Shown here piece after piece: positions 1 to 6,312 of a stretch of DNA of 8,314 nt. Under the pieces are notes generated by a model that was not told the origin of the DNA, ran no database searches, and worked only from the letters and a program-made list of their open reading frames with translations. The position numbers and the translations under genes were made by a program. The DNA is from an uncultured Bacteroidota bacterium. GTDB lineage: Bacteria > Bacteroidota > Bacteroidia > Chitinophagales > Chitinophagaceae. Within the stretch, counting starts at the first letter, position 1. Every line of letters starts with the position of its first letter. The stretch covers positions 1 to 8,314 of the forward strand of contig CAMLEX010000181.1 in the NCBI GenBank assembly GCA_946479055.1. The letters are read 5' to 3'.

Positions 1-894
1 AGTTCCCTGATTGATCGTCCCTTGCGTCGCACTCTTCAACTGTATATCGCTGCTCATCTTTTTATAGTATGCCAATGCATCATTCCTGAATGTGTGATAA
101 TTCACACCGCTATATTTCTTTATCGCTTTCTGAAATGGATAAAACAATCCTTTGAAAGCACTGGCATCCTTTGTCACTTTGCTCCAGAAGTCCAGGCCAT
201 ATTTTTCATACCCATAATTGACCAGAAGGTAACCCAGGTTATAATGATCGGGTACATAATCTTTCCATGAGCCATTGCGCAATTTCATCCAGGAGTATTT
301 TTTTCCTGCTTTCCAAAGCGATGGATAAGCATTCATAAAAAGCGGCAACCGGCCTCTGCCCTGTTTTGAAAGAATGGTTTCATGATACACGGCATCACCT
401 TCAAAAAACCAATCCGGGATGCTGGCATTAATCGCTAGTGCATAACCTTCCTCTCCAAATAAGCCGTCCATTAGACTACTCAGCCCATTATGAAAATTAT
501 TGAACTGTTGCACGTGCCGGTATTCATGAATCGCCAACTGATCAATCCACGAAAGGCTTCCCTGGTCAAAATTATTTAGAAACGGAGTGAGATAAAATTC
601 GCTTCGGTATGGTCCAAGACCAACATACCCATTGGCAATCGTAGTTTGATTTTGTAAAACAATATTGATCTTTTTCACCCGTGTTCCTAAAGCTACCGGG
701 TTTTGTATAGTTTGCAAATGCACCAATGAAGCCACCCGTTGAGCCTGGCTGTCAAGGCCTGCTGGAAATATAACTCTCGCCGTGTCAGTATTGATCTGTT
801 TCCATTTTACAGAAGGAGGAGTGCCGCCAAAACGTTGCCCATATAAATTATTCAGTAACAACAAACAGCAAGCGGCAATCAGTAATTTTTGCAT
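1..894 (-). CDS. Secreted HExxH metallopeptidase-domain protein, C-terminus cut off by window edge
   Basis: Reading the minus strand from 894 to the left edge gives 298 codons with no stop, so the gene continues outside the window. Residues 1-19 form a signal peptide (MQKLLIAACCLLLLNNLYG, cleavage probably before Q20), so the product is exported. Residues 122-128 contain IHEYRHV, an HExxH zinc site (H123, E124, H127). E165 in WFFEGDAVY lies 38 residues further on and is a good third ligand, as in gluzincin (peptidase MA) enzymes. From memory, similar Bacteroidota proteins are about 900-1000 residues with a C-terminal TolB/PD40-like beta-propeller; that part is not visible here. The start at 894 gives a compact signal peptide. 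An in-frame ATG at 930 would add 12 residues and cannot be excluded. No neighbour is obviously linked: 247 bp separate it from the DUF5009 gene. Substrate unknown. Confidence 0.8.
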   Translation of the reverse strand, partial: MQKLLIAACCLLLLNNLYGQRFGGTPPSVKWKQINTDTARVIFPAGLDSQAQRVASLVHLQTIQNPVALGTRVKKINIVLQNQTTIANGYVGLGPYRSEFYLTPFLNNFDQGSLSWIDQLAIHEYRHVQQFNNFHNGLSSLMDGLFGEEGYALAINASIPDWFFEGDAVYHETILSKQGRGRLPLFMNAYPSLWKAGKKYSWMKLRNGSWKDYVPDHYNLGYLLVNYGYEKYGLDFWSKVTKDASAFKGLFYPFQKAIKKYSGVNYHTFRNDALAYYKKMSSDIQLKSATQGTINQGT

Positions 895-1141
895 GGGCAG
901 ATATTTCAGGAAAGTTACGGCAGAAAACATTCCGTTGAATTCTGTAATTGGATCGAATTAAAAGTTTCAACGATAAATCAATTGATAGTATATCCTTTGA
1001 CGCCAATAATCAACTACTGTTCTCTTGTATGAAATTTAAAAAACATCTAAACCAAAAGGGTTTTGTTCTTCGCCGGCGTTAATAAATTTAAAATTATTTC
1101 ATTTGAGCTCGCAGTACAGTCCATTGAGATTTTGCATTGGG
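895..1141. other. Spacer between the DUF5009 gene and the metallopeptidase gene
   Basis: This 247 bp AT-rich gap must hold the 3' end of the DUF5009 transcript and probably the metallopeptidase promoter. I find no convincing intrinsic terminator: on the minus strand only a 5-bp AAACC/GGTTT stem near 1049-1063, with a run of T several bases further on. A perfect 10-bp palindrome, ATCAATTGAT, lies at 977-986, about 83 bp upstream of the chosen start. No open frame or RNA gene is recognisable. Confidence 0.4.
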
Positions 1142-2335
1142 TCATAATTGTAATCTGATCTTTAGCCTATTCAGGCCCATTGCCAGGAACATAATTAGCA
1201 CCGCATAACAAACCGACCAGGCAATGCCCAATATTCCCTGGTGAAACTCAGCAGGCATGAAATACAATCCCAGCCATATTTGTAAATACATGATAATAGC
1301 GGGAAGAATATACACCAGCAAAGGATTAGATGCCGCCGGTTGAAAAAAAGATGTCCATTTATCAAATTTCAGAATATCCGTCAGCCAGTATAGAATGCTG
1401 AACAGTACACTGCAGATAGCTACGCTGTAAAGACACCATGTTGGAGTTGAATGTATTTTTGAAATAGCATAGTAAGGTCTGAACAGGTATCCTGCAATGA
1501 CTGCCACCAAAGAAAATAAACATACAGCTATGAAACGCCGGTATATTTTTTTAATAGCCTCCTTGTCAAAGAATAATAAGGAGAGAACTATACCGCATAT
1601 TACAATACTGGTATGCGCAGCATGACCTGATCTTGCCGCCATCCATCGGAGTATCACATTATCTTTTGTAGCATCGGATCTGCTGATAGCATACCATGCT
1701 ATACATATCGCTATGGCCAGTAATAACAATAAAATACGACCTCTTAGTAATTGATAAATGATACAACTGAATAAATAAGCCCATCCTATTAATCCAAGTA
1801 TACCCCACCATTGAGGAGTTAATCCCTGTTTACCATCTTCACTGCAGTATACCCATGCTAAGAATACCAGTCCGATAGCTCCAATACTCTGCAACAGATA
1901 AGCCCAGGCTTTATTTTTAAACCGATATACATTCCATACTAATATTGCACACAAATAAAACAGCAACGACCAAACAGCAATAGACATCCCCATTGCTTTT
2001 TCATTGTAACCACCTTCCGCATTTACCATAAACACACCTAATACTAATAAACCGAGTGTTCTCCATAGTATGTGGCCCTGCAACTTCCAGAAGGAATCAC
2101 CTTTAGCCAGGCGATTATTGATTGCAAACGGCAGCGACATACCAACGATGAAAAGAAAAGCAGGAAACACAACGTCGACAAATGTCATCGCATCTGCATC
2201 AGCAGGCATATGTTTCATCCATAACGGAATACCAGAAACACCTGCCACATCATTTACAAAGATCATCACCAGTATAGTAATGCCGCGGAATGCATCGATA
2301 GAACGAATGCGTTGGTTGGTTAATGCATTATACAT
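1142..2335 (-). CDS. DUF5009 family membrane protein, related to heparan-alpha-glucosaminide N-acetyltransferase
   Basis: This 397-residue protein has roughly ten to eleven hydrophobic membrane segments and no signal peptide. The N-terminus reads RIRSIDAFRGITILVMIFVN (9-28), then KHMPADADAMTFVDVVFPAF (41-60) and LFIVGMS. This is the signature of the HGSNAT/YeiB/DUF5009 membrane acyltransferase group, with H42 in the position of the histidine thought to carry the acetyl group in HGSNAT. Other conserved-looking stretches are ISKIHSTPTW (291-300) and AASNPLLVYILP (334-345). In the family, the expected role is transfer of an acetyl group across the membrane to an extracytoplasmic sugar; for DUF5009 itself this is inference. 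The start at 2335 precedes the RSIDAFRG motif by 11 residues. It lies 101 bp downstream of the permease stop, so it may be cotranscribed or use the weak promoter at 2382-2411. Confidence 0.82.
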   Translation of the reverse strand: MYNALTNQRIRSIDAFRGITILVMIFVNDVAGVSGIPLWMKHMPADADAMTFVDVVFPAFLFIVGMSLPFAINNRLAKGDSFWKLQGHILWRTLGLLVLGVFMVNAEGGYNEKAMGMSIAVWSLLFYLCAILVWNVYRFKNKAWAYLLQSIGAIGLVFLAWVYCSEDGKQGLTPQWWGILGLIGWAYLFSCIIYQLLRGRILLLLLAIAICIAWYAISRSDATKDNVILRWMAARSGHAAHTSIVICGIVLSLLFFDKEAIKKIYRRFIAVCLFSLVAVIAGYLFRPYYAISKIHSTPTWCLYSVAICSVLFSILYWLTDILKFDKWTSFFQPAASNPLLVYILPAIIMYLQIWLGLYFMPAEFHQGILGIAWSVCYAVLIMFLAMGLNRLKIRLQL

Positions 2336-2381
2336 AAGCAGTTTTAGAACTTTCTTTTATTTGGAATAGGCACACATGTAT

Positions 2382-2411
2382 TAAAGATAGTGTCAGCGAT
2401 GGAAGTTTGAA
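2382..2411 (-). promoter_or_regulatory. Weak candidate promoter for the DUF5009 gene
   Basis: On the minus strand TATCTTTA (2389-2382) matches the Bacteroidota -7 element TAnnTTTG at all but the last base. A TTC instead of TTG lies 19 bases upstream (2411-2409). The implied start of transcription leaves a leader of about 40 bases before the ATG at 2335. Two consensus positions are wrong, so this is only a candidate. Confidence 0.25.
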
Positions 2412-2436
2412 TAAGTTTATGTAATAATTTCTTAAC

Positions 2437-3486
2437 TCATTCAATTCTTACTCTCGGATCTACTATCCCGTATAAAATATCAGCAAGTATATTGATAAGG
2501 ATAAAAAAGGTAGCTGCAATCAGCACGGATCCCATTACAACAGGGTAATCTAATTTCTCCAACGCATCCACGGTTATTTTTCCAATACCCTGCCAGCCAA
2601 AAATGTATTCTACAAAAAAAGCTCCGGCCAATAATTCGGCAAACCAACCGGTGATGGCGGTGATGACAGGATTCAAAGCATTGCGAAGCCCATGTTTCCA
2701 GATCACTTTCCGTTTACTTAATCCTTTGGCATAAGCGGTGCGTATATAATCCTGGTCCAGTGTATCCAGCATGGCGCTGCGGGTGAGTTGGGTGATGATG
2801 GCCAGCGGACGGATACCTAATGTAATGGCTGGAAGAATAAGATTTTGCATTGACAGTCTTTTTTCTCCTGTTACATCATCTATTTCAAACCAGCTGCCTG
2901 ATATATGCAGCCCTGTCCAGTCGCTTAATAAAAAACCAAACAGGTAAGCTATGATGATGCCCATAAAAAAAGAAGGCGCAGATATACCAACAATGCTTGA
3001 GAAAATGGCAGAAGTATCCACCCAGGTATTTTGTTTAACAGCGGCTACTACGCCAAGTGGTATCCCTATCGCTACCGCGATGATCATGGCGGCAATAGCC
3101 AGTATCAATGTCCCCGGCAATGCCTGCATCAGTATGCTGCCAACCTCTCTTTTGCTTTGATACGATTTGCGCAGATAAGGAACTTTCAAACCAATCTTTT
3201 TTTCACCGCCAATAAAAAAACCTTTCAATTGTTTGGTCTTTATTTCTTCTTTGCTATGGATGCAAAGCGGCGAAACATCATTGAGATAAAAGAAAAATTG
3301 CTTCCATTTCGGTTGATCAAGATATAATTCTTTGCGGATATTGGATTGCGTAGTGGAATCACCGGTTTGCCCCATTATCAATCGTGTAGGATCGCCGAAG
3401 CCCTGGAACAGGAAAAACACCAGCACTACTACTCCTGCTAATACAAGCAAGCCGTAAAATAGTTTTTTGGTGATGAAGCGGAGCAT
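2437..3486 (-). CDS. OppB/DppB-family ABC transporter permease
   Basis: This 349-residue inner-membrane permease belongs to the binding-protein-dependent transporters for peptides and similar substrates (nickel and microcin C relatives share the fold). TM1 is about residues 8-30. It is followed by an extracytoplasmic stretch to about 115, containing DPTRLIMGQ and the DQPKWKQFFFYL segment, then TM helices from 117 on (LPGTLILAIAAMIIAVAIGI). The diagnostic EAA loop is at about 246-276 (DYIRTAYAKGLSKRKVIWKH followed by GLRNALNP), where the ATPase docks. The C-terminus reads ADILYGIVDPRVRIE, as usual for OppB. A lysine-rich insertion of roughly 25 residues around 75-100 makes the first extracytoplasmic loop longer than in E. 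coli DppB. No partner permease, ATPase or binding protein is present here. It starts 18 bp after the BT_3928 gene, which suggests cotranscription. Substrate cannot be assigned. Confidence 0.9.
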   Translation of the reverse strand: MLRFITKKLFYGLLVLAGVVVLVFFLFQGFGDPTRLIMGQTGDSTTQSNIRKELYLDQPKWKQFFFYLNDVSPLCIHSKEEIKTKQLKGFFIGGEKKIGLKVPYLRKSYQSKREVGSILMQALPGTLILAIAAMIIAVAIGIPLGVVAAVKQNTWVDTSAIFSSIVGISAPSFFMGIIIAYLFGFLLSDWTGLHISGSWFEIDDVTGEKRLSMQNLILPAITLGIRPLAIITQLTRSAMLDTLDQDYIRTAYAKGLSKRKVIWKHGLRNALNPVITAITGWFAELLAGAFFVEYIFGWQGIGKITVDALEKLDYPVVMGSVLIAATFFILINILADILYGIVDPRVRIE

Positions 3487-3503
3487 TTTGATTTCGTTTT
3501 TTT

Positions 3504-3524
3504 ATTACTCGTTTCTCGTCGCTG
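3504..3524 (+). repeat. Heptad repeat, three units, overlapping the end of the BT_3928 gene
   Basis: Three consecutive 7-base units, ATTACTC, GTTTCTC and GTCGCTG, follow one another without gaps. The first two fit RTTWCTC; the third is degenerate. The stop codon and the last codons of the minus-strand BT_3928 gene lie inside the array. Confidence 0.5.
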
Positions 3525-4644
3525 GCTGCTCCGGTAATGTTTTAATGCCAACTAATATTTTATCCATTCTTTTATAACTCTGCTTGTCTGCTACCGTTCC
3601 TTCTTTCAATAAATACACACAGGGATTGGTTCGGGCGGCAGTGCGGATAGCTGTATAATCACAAACGAAAACCGGTATGCTTGCAAATGGAGTAGCTGCA
3701 AAATTGCTGATGGCTTCTTCTCTCCTGCTGGTAACCGCATATACGGGGATATTCTTTGTTTTTGCTGCAGCATACACTTTGGCAAACTCATCCTTCCATG
3801 TAGAAAAAGGAGTTGTGAAATCTTCACAAAAAAGAATAACCGCATAAGGTTGCGATAAAACAATAGCAGTGGAATCCTGGTCTGTAATCCCCGTTAAGGA
3901 AAAACCTCTGATAGCCGGTTCTGCATTTCCTTTGCGGATCAATTTATCAGTACGGCTTACATAGTTATAGCTATCCAGATCGCCTGGCAGATCAGAAGGA
4001 GCGAATTCAAATTGTTTCCCTCCTTTTTCATATACAAAACGGATGGCGAAACTATCGGGTAAAGCTCCGGCAGGTATCTTCATTTTCTCAGTGATATTAT
4101 TACCTTTTTTATAAGGCAGGCAATCTACTAATGGAAGATAGGTTAGTGCATACCACTGAATGCCGAAACTTATCACTGATACAAGGATCATAAGTACGGC
4201 ACTGAGTTTTTTTGAAAATAAGGGCCTGATTTTATTGCGTTGCCAGAAAATAAACCCGATCAACATGGTAAGTACTACATCTTTCAAAAAGGATGTTTTA
4301 GAAGTAATGGGGATACAATCGCCAAAACAGCCACAGTTAGTGGGTTTTCCTGTGACGTAAGTATACCCGGTAAGAAAAGTAAAAAACAGAATAAGCAATA
4401 ATAATAACCAGCTGAATAGTTTTATTCTCCAGCCCAGCAATAAAGCAAAACCGGCAATTATTTCAAACGCATTCATCAACACGGAGAACATCAAAGTCAA
4501 TGAATCAAATTGTGACATTCCCCACAATTCAAAAAACTCCTGCATTTTATAACTCAACCCATGCGGATCATTTGCTTTTACAAGCCCTGAGAAAATAAAA
4601 AGAAGTCCGACTACGATTCGTAAAGCATTAATGAATAGTTTCAT
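3505..4644 (-). CDS. BT_3928-family protein: DoxX/MauE-like membrane domain plus thioredoxin-like domain
   Basis: With the start at 4644 the protein has 379 residues. Residues 1-140 form a four-helix DoxX/MauE-like domain (FSGLVKANDPHGLSYKMQEF near 18-37). The loop after TM3 carries NCGCFGDC (C104, C106, C110). A fifth helix (about 145-170) is followed by VDCLPYKKG (C175). Residues about 200-370 look like a thioredoxin-type alpha/beta domain, with a single cysteine (LFCEDF, C273) and a possible cis-Pro segment NPCVYLL (340-346). Positive charges in the TM2-TM3 and TM4-TM5 loops put the cysteine loop and the C-terminal domain outside the cytoplasm. A thiol-disulfide role is therefore plausible but unproven. 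The frame opens at an upstream ATG at 4692, but the 16 extra residues do not fit the family and a promoter-like sequence overlaps them. The permease gene follows after 18 bp. Confidence 0.85.
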   Translation of the reverse strand: MKLFINALRIVVGLLFIFSGLVKANDPHGLSYKMQEFFELWGMSQFDSLTLMFSVLMNAFEIIAGFALLLGWRIKLFSWLLLLLILFFTFLTGYTYVTGKPTNCGCFGDCIPITSKTSFLKDVVLTMLIGFIFWQRNKIRPLFSKKLSAVLMILVSVISFGIQWYALTYLPLVDCLPYKKGNNITEKMKIPAGALPDSFAIRFVYEKGGKQFEFAPSDLPGDLDSYNYVSRTDKLIRKGNAEPAIRGFSLTGITDQDSTAIVLSQPYAVILFCEDFTTPFSTWKDEFAKVYAAAKTKNIPVYAVTSRREEAISNFAATPFASIPVFVCDYTAIRTAARTNPCVYLLKEGTVADKQSYKRMDKILVGIKTLPEQPATRNE

Positions 4645-4662
4645 GTATTTATGACTTAGTGA

Positions 4663-4692
4663 TAAAAGTACTAACGTAGGGGCCAACATCAA
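4663..4692 (-). promoter_or_regulatory. Candidate Bacteroidota promoter for the BT_3928-permease unit
   Basis: On the minus strand TTG (4692-4690) is followed by exactly 19 bases and then TACTTTTA (4670-4663). This matches TTG-N19-TAnnTTTG at all but the last base. Transcription would begin near 4656, only about 10-15 bases before the ATG at 4644 and downstream of the alternative ATG at 4692. It therefore favours the shorter protein. Confidence 0.4.
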
Positions 4693-4735
4693 ATGCCTGA
4701 CAAGTCACGCTCAATACCCAAAATGAATATTCGAC

Positions 4736-4763
4736 CTGAAACCAGTAACCAGAAACCAGTAAC
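4736..4763 (-). repeat. Heptad repeat, four units, between DUF1599 and BT_3928 genes
   Basis: Read on the minus strand from 4763, four 7-base units follow without gaps: GTTACTG, GTTTCTG, GTTACTG, GTTTCAG. Alternation of A and T at position 4 makes it equally a 14-base tandem duplication with 12 bases identical. It lies just past the DUF1599 stop codon in a 122 bp spacer that shows no terminator. Confidence 0.7.
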
Positions 4764-4766
4764 GCC

Positions 4767-5315
4767 TTACTTCTCCCCCATCAATATCAACGCAAAAACA
4801 CCATAGTTAATAATATCATTATAATTAGCATCAATGCCTTCACTCATCAGCGTCTTTCCTTCATTGATCAGTATCTGGCGAATCCGTTGAAGTTTCATCA
4901 AAATAAGATCAACAAAACTTTCCTGGCTCAGGCTGCGCCATGCTTCACCATAGTCATGGTTTTTGTCTTCCATCAGTTCCTTGCTCACCTTTACATACTG
5001 ATCATACAGGGAAGATACTTTTGACAATTCCAGTTCTTCCGGTGCCTCTTTGGGCAGGTCCAACTGTATCAAGCCAATAACGGCATAGTTGATAATGCCT
5101 TTGAACTCTGCAGCTATATCATCGGCCACTTTCTGCTGTTTCTTTTCCTGGATAGTACGGATACGCTGTGCTTTGATGAATATCTGGTCAACAATGGAAA
5201 TAGTTCTTAATACCCGCCAGGCTGTTCCATAATCTTTTGCTTTTTTCAGGAAAATATCTTTGCAGGAAAAAATTACTTCGTCGTATTGGAGGTTGGTGTT
5301 GGTCATAATGGTCAT
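4767..5315 (-). CDS. DUF1599 domain protein with two tandem copies of the domain
   Basis: This soluble 182-residue protein has no signal peptide or membrane segment. It is an internal duplication. Copy 1 (about 25-86) has KDYGTAWR (27-34), VDQI (42-45), KAQRIR (48-53) and IINYAVIGLI (74-83). Copy 2 (about 118-178) has HDYGEAWR (120-127), VDLI (135-138), KLQRIR (141-146) and IINYGVFALI (168-177). Repeated D, Y, W, R and N residues suggest a ligand or metal site in each copy. The family is DUF1599, which I recall is also called nucleotide modification associated domain 1 because phage versions sit with nucleotide-modification genes; biochemical function is unknown. It is transcribed away from folP across a 144 bp spacer. 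ATG at 5315 is the longest start; ATG at 5306 (MTNTNLQYDE) is equally plausible, and neither has a clear ribosome binding site. Confidence 0.85.
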   Translation of the reverse strand: MTIMTNTNLQYDEVIFSCKDIFLKKAKDYGTAWRVLRTISIVDQIFIKAQRIRTIQEKKQQKVADDIAAEFKGIINYAVIGLIQLDLPKEAPEELELSKVSSLYDQYVKVSKELMEDKNHDYGEAWRSLSQESFVDLILMKLQRIRQILINEGKTLMSEGIDANYNDIINYGVFALILMGEK

Positions 5316-5459
5316 AAAGTTCGAATTGCTCTATATTAACTGAAGTCGGAGGTCTGCAATCAGAAGAAAGAGATCACTCGTTAAGATTTCTGATTTCTTA
5401 CATCTTACTTCTGAGTTCCGGTTTATCTTTAGCTTTCAAAAATAAAGAAACAAAGCCTA
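5316..5459. promoter_or_regulatory. Divergent promoter region between the DUF1599 gene and folP
   Basis: Both genes start away from this 144 bp gap. On the plus strand TATCTTTA (5424-5431) resembles the -7 element of folP. On the minus strand TATTTTTG (5444-5437) matches TAnnTTTG exactly and could serve the DUF1599 gene with a leader of about 115 bases. Neither has a TTG at the usual 19-21 base distance, so both are weak. The leader towards DUF1599 would contain the palindromic heptad repeat at 5340-5420. Confidence 0.35.
5340..5420. repeat. Heptad repeats in opposite orientations forming an imperfect palindrome
   Basis: The right arm on the plus strand (5386-5420) is ATTTCTG, ATTTCTT, ACATCTT, ACTTCTG, AGTTCCG. 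The left arm read on the minus strand from 5367 to 5340 is TCTTCTG, ATTGCAG, ACCTCCG, ACTTCAG. Most units fit ANTTCNG. The arms pair around a common centre: AATCAGAA (5358-5365) with TTCTGATT (5388-5395), and GAAGT (5342-5346) with ACTTC (5407-5411), with scattered pairs between and a 22-base loop. Confidence 0.6.
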
Positions 5460-6293
5460 ATGTTCACGTTGAATTGTAAGGGACGATTATTAGTTGTTGA
5501 TAAGCCGTTGGTAATGGGTATAATCAATGCTACGCCTGATTCTTTTTATGAAGGCAGCAGGCAGCAAACTGTTGATGCTATTTTACGACAGGCTGAGAAA
5601 ATGATAAAGGATGGCGCGGGTATATTGGATATTGGCGGGCAAAGCACCCGGCCAGGCAGTTCTGTTGTTGGAGCTGAGGAAGAATTAAAACGAGTGATCA
5701 GCGCTATTGAGGCTATTCATCAACATTTCCCTGAAACTTTTATTTCAGTTGATACTTATTTCTCATTGGTAGCTAAAGAAGCTGTAAATGCGGGAGCTTC
5801 AATTATAAACGATATAAGTGCCGGTAGCATGGATGAAAATATGCTTGCAACAGTTGCTGCTTTGCAGGTGCCTTATGTGTTGATGCATATGCAGGGAACG
5901 CCACAGACTATGCAACAATCGCCGCAATATGAAAATGTAACAAGGGAAGTATTCGATTTTTTTATTACAAAAAATGATGAATTGAAGAAAGCTGGGATCA
6001 ACGATGTCATCATTGATCCGGGTTTTGGTTTTGGGAAAACAATAGCTCAAAATTTTGAATTGCTGCGCAAGCTTGCTGTTTTTAAAATGATTGATCACCC
6101 GCTTTTGCTGGGGATCTCACGTAAATCAACTATTTATAAAACTCTGGATATTAGACCAACGGAAGCACTGAACGGAACAACTGTTTTAAATACCATCGGG
6201 TTGATGAACGGAGCTTCTATTATTCGTGTACATGATGTAAAGGAAGCAAAAGAGACCATTAAGTTGATAGGGGCTTATATGCAAAATGCTTAA
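5460..6293 (+). CDS. folP: Dihydropteroate synthase
   Basis: The 277-residue product joins p-aminobenzoate to 6-hydroxymethyl-7,8-dihydropterin diphosphate, giving dihydropteroate in cytoplasmic folate synthesis; it is the target of sulfonamides. The TIM-barrel motifs appear in order: MGIINATPDSF (19-29), DIGGQSTRPGS (57-67), SVDT (96-99), NDIS (117-120), LMHMQGTPQTMQ (141-152), DPGFGFGKT (186-194), GISRKS (218-223) and IIRVHDV (254-260). All pterin and substrate contacts I can recognise (N23, D98, N117, D186, K222, R256, H258) are present. Length is normal, and YEGSR in place of SDGG after the first motif is acceptable for Bacteroidota. The start at 5460 has an A-rich leader and no strong ribosome binding site. 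It is the only plus-strand gene here, divergent from the DUF1599 gene, monocistronic within the window and closed by the terminator at 6313. No other folate gene is visible. Confidence 0.97.
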   Translation: MFTLNCKGRLLVVDKPLVMGIINATPDSFYEGSRQQTVDAILRQAEKMIKDGAGILDIGGQSTRPGSSVVGAEEELKRVISAIEAIHQHFPETFISVDTYFSLVAKEAVNAGASIINDISAGSMDENMLATVAALQVPYVLMHMQGTPQTMQQSPQYENVTREVFDFFITKNDELKKAGINDVIIDPGFGFGKTIAQNFELLRKLAVFKMIDHPLLLGISRKSTIYKTLDIRPTEALNGTTVLNTIGLMNGASIIRVHDVKEAKETIKLIGAYMQNA

Positions 6294-6312
6294 GCACTTT
6301 AGGAGTTGTAAT

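Noticed and set aside
22..270. Plus-strand 82-codon open frame
   Set aside because: It is antisense to the metallopeptidase coding sequence, which has a signal peptide and HEYRH motif; the plus-strand frame has no recognisable features.
1039..1075. Intrinsic terminator after the DUF5009 gene
   Set aside because: The stem is only 5 bp and AT-rich, and the T run is several bases away; not convincing.
2951..3327. Plus-strand open frames within the permease gene
   Set aside because: They are antisense to well-conserved OppB sequence and encode nothing recognisable.
4645..4692. N-terminal extension of the BT_3928 protein starting at 4692
   Set aside because: The 16 extra residues do not fit the family, MKLFINALR is the natural start of TM1, and a promoter-like element overlaps the extension.
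4736..5420. Tandem repeats as a CRISPR array
   Set aside because: Units are 7 bases with no spacers, and there are no cas genes.
5799..6098. Minus-strand 99-codon open frame
   Set aside because: It lies entirely antisense inside folP, whose motifs are complete in the other frame.
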